Shown here: in pieces, positions 1 to 5,572 of the stretch
Numbering within the stretch: position 1 is the stretch's first letter
How the letters are laid out: every line of letters begins with the position of its first letter
NCBI GenBank assembly: GCA_008501565.1
Contig: QQUL01000376.1
Span: 1-5,572 of the forward strand
DNA length: 5,572 nt
Direction of reading: 5' to 3'
From: Armatimonadota bacterium
Lineage (GTDB): Bacteria; Actinomycetota; Acidimicrobiia; Spongiisociales; UBA5794
Made by a program: the position numbers and the translations under genes
The notes under the pieces: generated by a model
What the model was told of the DNA's origin: nothing
The model's input: the letters and a program-made list of their open reading frames with translations, nothing else
Database searches by the model: none

Positions 1-18
1 TCGGATGCAGGCTGCAAC

Positions 19-41
19 AAAACGCTCCGACACATACGGCG
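19..41 (-). terminator. Weak terminator-like hairpin after rpoD
   Basis: Just past the rpoD stop, the minus strand has CGCCG, a 7-nt loop, then CGGAGCG, which can pair as 5 bp with a 2-nt bulge, followed by TTTT. The stem is short and imperfect and the T-run is only four, so this is a weak candidate. Transcription may continue beyond the window. Confidence 0.22.
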
Positions 42-42
42 C

Positions 43-1179
43 TCAGCCAGACTCCAAATAGTCCTCAAGATTCTTGCCCTTGGCGGGTTGCCGCAACTTC
101 GCAAGAGCCTTGTTCTCGATCTGTCGGATCCGCTCGCGCGTCACCTCGAAGTGATTCCCGACCTGCTCGAGCGTTCTCACCGTTCCGTCATCGAGACCGA
201 AACGCATCACAAGGACCTGACGCTCACGCTCACTGAGTGACTCGAGAGCGAGCAGCAAGTACTCCTGAAGCAACTTGAACGCAGCCTCCTCCACGGGAAC
301 ATCGGCCCCGAGGTCAGGCACGATGTCTCCGATGGTCCCGTCGGCGTCCTCACCGATCGGCGACTCAAGCGACACAGGATCCTGCGCGATCCGACGCAGC
401 TCCGTCACCTTTCCAGACTCAATATCAAGCTCAGCCGCGATCTCTGCGATCGTCGGCTCTCTCCCGAGATCCTGGTGGAGCATGCGCTGGGCCATCGCAA
501 GCTTGTTGATCGTCTCAACCATGTGGACCGGAACCCGAATGGTCCTTGCTTGATCCGCAAGGGCGCGCGTCACGGCCTGCCGGATCCACCACGTCGCATA
601 GGTCGAGAACTTGAAGCCCTTGCGATAGTCAAACTTCTCGACCGCACGAATCAGCCCGAGGTTTCCCTCCTGGATGAGGTCGAGCAGGCTGAGTCCACGC
701 CCGACGTACTTCTTGGCGATCGACACGACCAGCCTGAGATTCGACTCGGCAAGCCGCGACTTGGCTCGTTCAGCGTTTCGGATCTGTCGCTGGAGGAGCA
801 CTCTTGCCGCCGGGTCGAGGACCGCACTTTCCTTGAACTGTTCCTCTGCCTTGATCCCGGCTTCGACTTGCATCGCAAGCTCGACCTCCTGCTGGGCATC
901 GAGAAGAGGGAAGCGACCGATCTCTTGGAGGTACATGCGTACCGGGTCAGAGACGTGGACAAGCTCATCACCCGACATCGCCGTATCCGAAAGCGCGTCA
1001 TCGGACGGTTCACGAATATCGATCTTTCGTTCCTGGAGGTCGAAGTATGTGCGCTCAAACGACTCGGCGGGGGCATTGGCATCCTCGAGTTCCTGCTGGA
1101 TCTCGCCGACGAGCAGGAAGCCCCTCTGGCGTCCACGAACGGAGAGGCGGTCAAGAACTTCAGTGAGAATGTCAGTCAA
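43..1179 (-). CDS. rpoD: Primary (housekeeping) RNA polymerase sigma-70 factor, RpoD/SigA
   Basis: This 378-residue protein is the group 1 sigma factor that binds core RNA polymerase and recognises -10/-35 promoters of housekeeping genes. Seen in order: a short region 1.1-like N-terminus (about residues 1-55, with RGFLLVGEIQQEL), region 1.2 beginning DPVRMYLQEIG (78-88), region 2 (about 147-207) with NLRLVVSIAKKYVGRG, DLIQEGNLGLIRAVEKFD and the -10-reading FSTYATWWIRQA stretch, region 3 from RTIRVPVHMVETINKL, and region 4 (about 312-365) with SLSERERQVLVMRFGL and the -35-reading helix-turn-helix TRERIRQIENKAL. The frame is open upstream to a TTG at 1332, but that adds 51 Arg-rich residues inside dnaG. 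The TTG at 1179 is preferred: AGGAG lies 6 nt upstream, the TTGA overlaps the dnaG stop, and region 1.1 begins right after it. The first in-frame ATG (978) lacks a Shine-Dalgarno and would remove region 1.1. Identity is very secure; the start is fairly secure. Confidence 0.96.
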   Translation of the reverse strand: MTDILTEVLDRLSVRGRQRGFLLVGEIQQELEDANAPAESFERTYFDLQERKIDIREPSDDALSDTAMSGDELVHVSDPVRMYLQEIGRFPLLDAQQEVELAMQVEAGIKAEEQFKESAVLDPAARVLLQRQIRNAERAKSRLAESNLRLVVSIAKKYVGRGLSLLDLIQEGNLGLIRAVEKFDYRKGFKFSTYATWWIRQAVTRALADQARTIRVPVHMVETINKLAMAQRMLHQDLGREPTIAEIAAELDIESGKVTELRRIAQDPVSLESPIGEDADGTIGDIVPDLGADVPVEEAAFKLLQEYLLLALESLSERERQVLVMRFGLDDGTVRTLEQVGNHFEVTRERIRQIENKALAKLRQPAKGKNLEDYLESG

Positions 1180-2978
1180 TCTGTGCTCCTGAGGGACCTG
1201 CGACTCTGTTCCAACGCTATCAGGCGCGTCCAGAGTCCCGAATACCCTTGTGCATCGGAGTCTTTGTCCATCTGCTGGAGCGAAGCCTTGATCTCGGCGA
1301 TCTCTGTTTCGATGTCGCTCACCTGCAACCAAGAGACGAGTTCCGCAGGATCGGCCAGCAGCTTGTCGTCGAGCGCGATCCTGCGAAGAAACCCTGCGGC
1401 GGGAGATTCGTCGGATCCGAATGCGGTACCGAGATCCGGCGTTTCGCCCGGACCAAGGCCGACGATCATCTTCTTGATCAACCGGTAGGCATCAAGTGTT
1501 GAAGCGTTGGCGAACAGGTCTTCGGATACCTCTACATCGGCAAGCCGTTCATCGTTGGCGAGTAGGGACCGGAGCAGTTCGACCTCAGTTGGATATGTCG
1601 CTGTCCGTACCTCCGGCTGTCGGTCGTCGACCGTCGACGTACCGCCCTGCGTCGTCCTTCGCCCATCGCTCGTCTGTGTCTTTGATGCGGAACGAATCGC
1701 CTGCTCCACCAGGCGAGTTTCAACACCCGTCCTGCGACTCACCATCACGGCGTATTCGTGTCTTGCGACCGGATCTGGATGAAGGGCAATGACAGCTGCC
1801 GCAGCTCGGACCGCTCGGGTCCTCGCCTCGGGTTCTGAGAGGTTGTGCTGGCTCAACTCGCTGTCGATGCGAACCATGAGCAATGGGACCGAGTTCCTGA
1901 TCGCCAGGTCGAGGGCATCGACTCCCCCGTCGGCGACAACATCTGCGGGATCCTTCCCGTCAGGCAGCATGGCCACCCGCAGGTCGAGATCTCCCGGAAC
2001 TGATCGCTCGAACCCCCTCAACGCGGCGCCGGCACCGGCCTCGTCGGCATCGAATGCCAACACCACACGTTCAGAGAACCGGCGGAGAAGATCGAGGTGT
2101 CCCTCGACCAGAGCCGTCCCACATGTGGCTACGGCAATCGGGAGGCCGGCCATGTGCATGGCGATGACGTCGGTGTATCCCTCGACCACCACCGATTCCC
2201 CGCGTCGGACCACTTCGGACTTCGCCCAGTTGAGCCCGTACAGCAGCCGAGATTTGTGATAGATCGGCGACTCGGCGGTGTTGAGGTACTTCGGGCCGTC
2301 GCCGTCGAGAACGCGTGCACCGAACCCGACCGCGTCACCTCGCAAGTCGTAGACGGGGAACATCACCCGGCCACGGAAGCGGTCAATGAGGCTGTTCGTC
2401 CGGCTCTTCATCGCCAGACCGGCGGTGGTCATGGTGTCTTCCCTGACACCCTTGTCTCGGAGGTGGGTGACAAGCAGGTCCCATTCGTCCGGCGAGTAGC
2501 CGATGCCGAATTGGTCAACAACGTCGCCGTCATATCCGCGTCCGCGGAGATAGCTCCGCGCGGATGCGGCGTCGGGGGCTGATTTCAACCGGTCCGAGTA
2601 GAACGCAACGGCAAGTCCAGTCGCTTCGACGAGACGCTCACGCCGGTTTCTCCGCTTCGCCGCCTCGGGATCGACCTTGAGCGTGACACCCGCCCGCCTT
2701 GCAAGAAACTCCACGGCACCGGCGAAGTCGACGGCCTGTGTCTCTTGCACCCAGCGGTAGATGTCGCCGCTCTTGCCACACCCGAAGCAGTAGTACAAGC
2801 CGCGTGCACCGTCAATCGAAAGCGACGGTGTCTTCTCCGAGTGGAAAGGGCAGACCGCCATCGTGGAGCGCCCAGACTTCTTGACCTTCGTGATCTCTGA
2901 GGCAAGCTCGACCAGGTCCGTCTTGTCCCGGACAAGGTCGATGTCGTCGCGTGCGTAGGCCATATCGCCAGAGTACAT
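1176..2978 (-). CDS. dnaG: DNA primase DnaG
   Basis: DnaG synthesises RNA primers for the replication fork together with the DnaB helicase. The 600-residue length is normal for the family. Seen in order: an N-terminal CHC2 zinc ribbon with C43-P-F-H46 and C64-F-G-C67; the primase core with RFRGRVMFPVYD (200-211), GFGAR (218-222) and PKYLNTAESPIYHKS (229-243); the Toprim catalytic centre with EGYTD (E266) and the DAD motif D310/D312, followed by DGKDP (340-344); a polar linker rich in Ser, Thr, Gln and Arg (about 430-460); and a helical C-terminal domain (about 461-600) in the place of the helicase-interaction domain. All key metal-binding residues are present. The start is uncertain: ATG at 2978 has only a weak GGTG four nt upstream, and ATG at 2963 gives 595 residues with the more usual N-terminus MAYARDDIDLVRDKTD. 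It follows glyS by about 100 nt, and its TGA stop overlaps the sigma factor start. Confidence 0.97.
   Translation of the reverse strand: MYSGDMAYARDDIDLVRDKTDLVELASEITKVKKSGRSTMAVCPFHSEKTPSLSIDGARGLYYCFGCGKSGDIYRWVQETQAVDFAGAVEFLARRAGVTLKVDPEAAKRRNRRERLVEATGLAVAFYSDRLKSAPDAASARSYLRGRGYDGDVVDQFGIGYSPDEWDLLVTHLRDKGVREDTMTTAGLAMKSRTNSLIDRFRGRVMFPVYDLRGDAVGFGARVLDGDGPKYLNTAESPIYHKSRLLYGLNWAKSEVVRRGESVVVEGYTDVIAMHMAGLPIAVATCGTALVEGHLDLLRRFSERVVLAFDADEAGAGAALRGFERSVPGDLDLRVAMLPDGKDPADVVADGGVDALDLAIRNSVPLLMVRIDSELSQHNLSEPEARTRAVRAAAAVIALHPDPVARHEYAVMVSRRTGVETRLVEQAIRSASKTQTSDGRRTTQGGTSTVDDRQPEVRTATYPTEVELLRSLLANDERLADVEVSEDLFANASTLDAYRLIKKMIVGLGPGETPDLGTAFGSDESPAAGFLRRIALDDKLLADPAELVSWLQVSDIETEIAEIKASLQQMDKDSDAQGYSGLWTRLIALEQSRRSLRSTD
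1186..1190 (-). promoter_or_regulatory. Ribosome binding site of rpoD, inside the end of dnaG
   Basis: The minus strand reads AGGAG, then CACAGA, then the TTG start at 1179. This 6-nt spacing is near ideal and is the main reason to choose the TTG at 1179 over the upstream TTG at 1332. The site lies within the last codons of dnaG. Confidence 0.8.
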
Positions 2979-3077
2979 CGGACACCGGACGTCAGGCGTC
3001 AGACGTCGGCATCAGAAGAGACCCGACCGGCACCCCGACGAAGACTCAGAAAGTAGACGACACGGTGCCGTGGGCGA
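2979..3077 (-). other. Non-coding gap between glyS and dnaG
   Basis: This is the longest non-coding stretch in the window, about 99 nt. It holds a heptamer repeat next to the dnaG start and a widely spaced 7-bp inverted repeat (CGGCACC at 3028-3034, GGTGCCG at 3064-3070). I see no convincing -35/-10 pair, no T-run terminator and no strong Shine-Dalgarno. A promoter for dnaG-rpoD could be here, since the pair is often separately transcribed in other bacteria, but the sequence does not show it clearly. Confidence 0.6.
2982..3009. repeat. Short tandem heptamer repeat upstream of dnaG
   Basis: Read on the plus strand, three adjacent 7-nt units from 2989 to 3009 fit ACGTCRG with at most one mismatch each, and a fourth, weaker unit (ACACCGG) precedes them at 2982-2988. 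On the coding strand the array begins a few nt upstream of the dnaG ATG at 2978 and covers the place where a Shine-Dalgarno would be expected. It may be replication slippage, an operator, or chance in a G+C-rich spacer. Confidence 0.5.
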
Positions 3078-4385
3078 TCACCTGGGTAGGCGGTCGGCGA
3101 GGTATGTCTCGAGGTTTTCGATGGGAATGCGGTCCTGTGCCATCGTGTCTCGGTCACGCACGGTTACCTGGTTGTCATCGAGTGAGTCGAAGTCGACCGT
3201 CACGCAGAAAGGCGTTCCGATCTCATCCTGACGGCGGTAGCGACGACCAATGCTCTGTGTGATGTCAACCTCGATTTGCCAGCGTCCTCGGATCGAATCG
3301 GCAACCCTCTTCGTCGTCTCCACGAGATCAGGCTTCTTTGACAGCGGTAGCACAGCGACTTTCACGGGCGAAAGGCGCGGATCAAGCTTGAGGACGACCC
3401 GGCTCTCGCTGTTGACCTCTTCCTCGGTGTAGGCATCGATGAGGAACGCAAACGTCGTACGGGTCGCCCCACCGGCGGGCTCGATGACGAAGGGAACGAA
3501 CCGCTCGTTCGTCTCCTGATCGAAATAGGTGAGGTCCTCCCCTGACCGCTCGATATGCGCCTTGAGGTCGAAGTCGGTCCGGTTTGCGATTCCCTCGAGT
3601 TCATCCCAGCCCCACGGGAAGAGGTATTCCACGTCGTAGGTTCCGGCGGCATAGTGGGCCAGCTCCTCCGCTTCGTGCTCTCGGAGCCTGAGATTGTCGG
3701 CCGTCATCCCGAGATCGAGATACCAGGCCTGCCGCGTTTCGATCCACTCCTGGAACTTGTCGGCAGCGTCGTTCGGATGACAGAAGTACTCCATCTCCAT
3801 CTGCTCGAACTCACGAGTTCGGAACACGAACTGGCCGGGTGTGATCTCGTTACGGAACGACTTCCCGATCTGGGCGATCCCGAATGGGAGCTTCATTCGT
3901 GCGGTTCGTTGCACATTTGCAAAGTTGATGAAGATTCCCTGTGCCGTCTCGGGACGCAGCCAGATCTGGTTCTCTTCGGTTTCGACCGGCCCCATGTGGG
4001 TTTTGAACATGAGGTTGAACTCTTTGGGCTCAGTGAAGGTCCCCCTCTTGCCACATGTCGGACATGTGTTGGTGTCAGCGAGTTTGTCGAGACGGTGGCG
4101 GGCGTTGCATTCCTTGCACTCAACGAGCGGGTCGGAAAACGAATCGACGTGGCCCGATGCAAACCAGACTTCAGGTGATTGGAGGATCGCGCTGTCGATG
4201 CCCACAACGTCGTCACGCATTTGCACCATGAACCGCCACCACTGGTCCTTGACGTTTCGCAGCAACTCGACGCCGAGGGGTCCGTAGTCGTAGGCGCTGC
4301 GGAGTCCTCCGTAGATCTCAGATGATTGGAAGACGAAGCCTCGCTTCTTGGCGAGGTTGACGATGGTGTCGAAGTCGGCTGGCAT
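3078..4385 (-). CDS. glyS: Glycyl-tRNA synthetase, single-chain dimeric type
   Basis: This class II aminoacyl-tRNA synthetase charges tRNA-Gly with glycine in the cytoplasm. It is the alpha2 type, also found in archaea and eukaryotes and in many bacteria, not the alpha2beta2 type of E. coli. The 435 residues show SSEIYGGLRSAYDYGPLG (about 21-38, leading into the motif 1 region), two cysteine pairs C90-K-E-C93 and C108-P-T-C111 of a zinc-binding insertion, the glycine-site WLRPETAQGIF (142-152), motif 2 with FRNEITP and FRTREFEQMEME (177-199), motif 3 with EPAGGATRTTFAFL (302-315), and an HGTP-type anticodon-binding domain (about 337-435, from RLSPVKVAVLPLSKK). The frame opens at a TTG at 4436 inside uppS, but the ATG at 4385 fits the family N-terminus (PADFDTIVNLAKKRGFVFQSSEIYGG) and has AAGGA 6 nt upstream. 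No T-box leader is visible; the gap to uppS is only 43 nt. Some annotations call this gene glyQS. Confidence 0.97.
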   Translation of the reverse strand: MPADFDTIVNLAKKRGFVFQSSEIYGGLRSAYDYGPLGVELLRNVKDQWWRFMVQMRDDVVGIDSAILQSPEVWFASGHVDSFSDPLVECKECNARHRLDKLADTNTCPTCGKRGTFTEPKEFNLMFKTHMGPVETEENQIWLRPETAQGIFINFANVQRTARMKLPFGIAQIGKSFRNEITPGQFVFRTREFEQMEMEYFCHPNDAADKFQEWIETRQAWYLDLGMTADNLRLREHEAEELAHYAAGTYDVEYLFPWGWDELEGIANRTDFDLKAHIERSGEDLTYFDQETNERFVPFVIEPAGGATRTTFAFLIDAYTEEEVNSESRVVLKLDPRLSPVKVAVLPLSKKPDLVETTKRVADSIRGRWQIEVDITQSIGRRYRRQDEIGTPFCVTVDFDSLDDNQVTVRDRDTMAQDRIPIENLETYLADRLPR

Positions 4386-4391
4386 CACGTG

Positions 4392-4396
4392 TCCTT
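4392..4396 (-). promoter_or_regulatory. Ribosome binding site of glyS
   Basis: The minus strand reads AAGGA, then CACGTG, then ATG at 4385. The good spacing decides the glyS start in favour of ATG 4385; the GTG directly before this ATG is a possible alternative first codon. Confidence 0.8.
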
Positions 4397-4401
4397 TGTT
4401 G

Positions 4402-4418
4402 CTCGGCTGGCTGCCGAG
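4402..4418 (-). other. Small inverted repeat (hairpin) in the uppS-glyS gap
   Basis: The minus strand carries CTCGGC, a 5-nt loop AGCCA, then GCCGAG, a perfect 6-bp GC-rich stem. It lies 5 nt upstream of the glyS Shine-Dalgarno and 10 nt after the uppS stop. No T-run follows on the minus strand, so it is not a standard intrinsic terminator. It could act as an mRNA structure affecting glyS translation or mRNA stability; this is inference, and a stem this short can occur by chance. Confidence 0.5.
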
Positions 4419-4428
4419 TTGTCGGATG

Positions 4429-5202
4429 CTACCCAACGTCTCCCGTCAAGGACTCATCCTCGGCACCCCCGAAACGGCGCTCACGGCCCTGATATTCAGC
4501 GACGCACCGTGCGAGTTCGTGGCGGTCGAAATCCGGCCAGAGAACGGGAGTGAACACGTACTCGGCATATGCAGCCTGCCAGAGAAGGAAGTTGGACGTG
4601 CGTTGCTCGCCACTCGTGCGAATCACGAGGTCAGGGTCTGGCATGTCCGGGACATAGAGGTGTCGACCGATCACCTCTTCGGTAACTTCGTTCGGTGCGA
4701 GGTTCCCCGCAGCGGCTTCTTCTGCGATCTTTTTGACCGCATCGACAATCTCTACCCGCCCTCCGTAATTGAACGCAAACACCATCGTCATGGTGTCGTT
4801 GTCTGCGGTGAGCTCCTCTGCTGATTCCATGCGGTCAAGCAGGATTGGCGGAATCCGGGAATCGTTTCGGTCGCCGGCAAAGAGGACGCGGACGCCGAGT
4901 TCGTTCAGTTCATCTCTTCTGCGCTCAAGAAGGTCGACGTTGAACTGCATCAGGAACTCGACCTCGTATTCGTCTCTGCTCCAGTTCTCCGTGGAGAAGG
5001 TGTAAACGGTCAGCCACTTGATCCCGAGATCGATCGCACCGTGCACAACGTCGAAAAGGGCGGGTTCGCCGTTGGCATGACCCTGGGTGCGGTGAAGGCC
5101 GCGAGCGTTCGCCCACCGACCGTTGCCATCCATGATGATCCCGACGTGCTCGGGGACGCTGCGCGACGTCTCGGGTCCATCGGGCATGTGCTGCTCAGAC
5201 AT
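4429..5202 (-). CDS. uppS: Isoprenyl (undecaprenyl/decaprenyl) diphosphate synthase, cis-prenyltransferase
   Basis: This enzyme condenses isopentenyl diphosphate in cis onto an allylic diphosphate to make the C50/C55 polyprenyl diphosphate that carries peptidoglycan precursors. The 257-residue protein shows the full family signature: HVGIIMDGNGRWA with catalytic D25, GH at 41-42, YTFSTENWSR (67-76, with N73 and R76), FNYGGR (144-149), and the C-terminal RTSGEQRTSNFLLWQAAYAE stretch (195-214) carrying R195, R201 and E214, which correspond to diphosphate- and Mg-binding residues of E. coli UppS shifted by one. Product length cannot be read from sequence; mycobacterial relatives make decaprenyl diphosphate, so chain length is open. 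The ATG at 5202 overlaps the end of recO by 8 nt and lacks a clear Shine-Dalgarno, which suggests coupled translation; the ATG at 5187 is an alternative start. The protein ends in a polar tail after ERRFGG. Confidence 0.96.
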   Translation of the reverse strand: MSEQHMPDGPETSRSVPEHVGIIMDGNGRWANARGLHRTQGHANGEPALFDVVHGAIDLGIKWLTVYTFSTENWSRDEYEVEFLMQFNVDLLERRRDELNELGVRVLFAGDRNDSRIPPILLDRMESAEELTADNDTMTMVFAFNYGGRVEIVDAVKKIAEEAAAGNLAPNEVTEEVIGRHLYVPDMPDPDLVIRTSGEQRTSNFLLWQAAYAEYVFTPVLWPDFDRHELARCVAEYQGRERRFGGAEDESLTGDVG

Positions 5203-5572
5203 TGGGGACAGCGAGAGTCTTGAGTTGACGTTCGAGGTGGTACTCCATGAACCGCTTCGTGATCCCGAGCGCCTCTTTGCTCATCGATTCATCGGCGTCG
5301 GGGAGATCCGTGATGTCGGCGGCAGCCACGCTTGCGAGATAGTCGACGACGCCAGCCCGCAGGGAGTATGAGCCCGGTGATCGGCAGTCCTCGCACACGG
5401 ATCCGCCCGCAGCGAAGTTGAAGCGGCGCAGGTTGTCGGTTCTCCCACATCCCGAACAGGTATCGAAGGCGGGTGCCACACCGACGATGTCGGCGGCCTT
5501 GAGCAGGAACGCCGTGACGAGCGCAGGGTGGGGTTGACCCTTATCGAGAACGGTGAGTCCGCGTTGGAGCAG
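5195..5572 (-). CDS. recO: DNA repair protein RecO, C-terminal part (gene runs off the window)
   Basis: RecO works with RecR (and RecF) to load RecA on SSB-coated single-stranded DNA in recombinational repair. Only the last 125 residues are in the window; the N-terminal OB-fold lies beyond position 5572. The visible part holds the helical domain with HPALVTAFLLKAADIVG, then a zinc-ribbon-like pair C-S-G-C (visible residues 39-42) and C-E-D-C (60-63) separated by FNFAAGGSV, a pattern typical of the C-terminal region of actinobacterial and other RecO proteins, and the family ending YHLERQLKTL. The frame is open to the right edge without a stop. A GTG at 5479 could be mistaken for a start but sits mid-domain. 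The TGA stop at 5195-5197 lies inside the uppS start, so the two genes are probably cotranscribed. Confidence 0.9.
   Translation of the reverse strand: MLQRGLTVLDKGQPHPALVTAFLLKAADIVGVAPAFDTCSGCGRTDNLRRFNFAAGGSVCEDCRSPGSYSLRAGVVDYLASVAAADITDLPDADESMSKEALGITKRFMEYHLERQLKTLAVPNV

Noticed and set aside
1..30. Nested inverted repeats (TCGGA/TCCGA at 1-5/26-30 and TGCAG/CTGCA at 6-16)
   Set aside because: The arms are 5 bp, the inner loop is 1 nt, and the region is cut by the window edge, so it cannot be told from chance.
475..1488. Long open frame (337 codons) on the plus strand opposite rpoD and the end of dnaG
   Set aside because: It is antisense to two strongly conserved genes and its composition mirrors their codons. 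Sigma-70 genes commonly give such shadow frames. I recognise no domain in it and saw no independent gene signals for it.
3061..3072. Palindrome CACGGTGCCGTG just after the glyS stop as a terminator
   Set aside because: The stem would have a 2-nt loop, too tight to form fully, and no T-run follows on the transcribed strand.
3040..3077. Possible promoter upstream of dnaG with a TACTTT -10-like hexamer on the minus strand
   Set aside because: No recognisable -35 element lies at 16-18 nt, and one weak hexamer is expected by chance.
3555..4178. Open frame of 207 codons on the plus strand opposite glyS
   Set aside because: It lies wholly within the conserved glyS coding sequence, has no recognisable motif, and is best explained as a shadow of the codon pattern on the other strand.
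5195..5479. Separate small zinc-finger protein starting at GTG 5479
   Set aside because: The frame stays open to the window edge, and the upstream residues (HPALVTAFLLKAADIVG) belong to RecO, so this is the RecO C-terminus and not a separate gene.

Overview
All five coding regions lie on the minus strand, so the biological 5'->3' order runs from the right edge of the window to the left: recO (3' part only), uppS, glyS, dnaG, and a primary sigma factor gene (rpoD/sigA). This is core housekeeping DNA of a bacterial chromosome. I see no mobile element, CRISPR array, RNA gene or phage-like gene.

The organism is most likely a member of the Actinomycetota, possibly an Acidimicrobiia-like lineage. 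This rests on moderately high G+C judged by eye, the recO-uppS-glyS-dnaG order, a single-chain (alpha2) glycyl-tRNA synthetase, and UppS and RecO sequence features that resemble actinobacterial homologues from memory. It is not proven; a protein tree would settle it.

Right (5195-5572): the C-terminal 125 residues of RecO, with its zinc-binding cysteines; the gene continues past the window edge. Its stop overlaps the uppS start by 8 nt. Middle right (4429-5202): undecaprenyl (or decaprenyl) diphosphate synthase, which makes the lipid carrier for cell-wall synthesis. A 43-nt gap with a small hairpin and a good Shine-Dalgarno follows. Centre (3078-4385): glycyl-tRNA synthetase. About 100 nt of non-coding DNA comes next, with a short tandem heptamer repeat next to the dnaG start. 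Left (1176-2978): DnaG primase, whose stop codon overlaps the TTG start of the sigma factor gene (43-1179) as TTGA. The first 42 nt hold at most a weak terminator-like hairpin.

Together the genes form a compact cluster joining DNA repair, cell-wall lipid synthesis, translation, replication priming and transcription initiation. The dnaG-rpoD pair matches the widely conserved macromolecular synthesis operon (rpsU-dnaG-rpoD in E. coli, dnaG-sigA in Bacillus). Two start codons need care: glyS and rpoD both have longer open frames beginning at a TTG inside the preceding gene, but Shine-Dalgarno placement and family alignment favour the shorter starts given here. I found no evidence of an undescribed system. 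The modest points of interest are the translational coupling, the leader hairpin of glyS and the heptamer repeat before dnaG.
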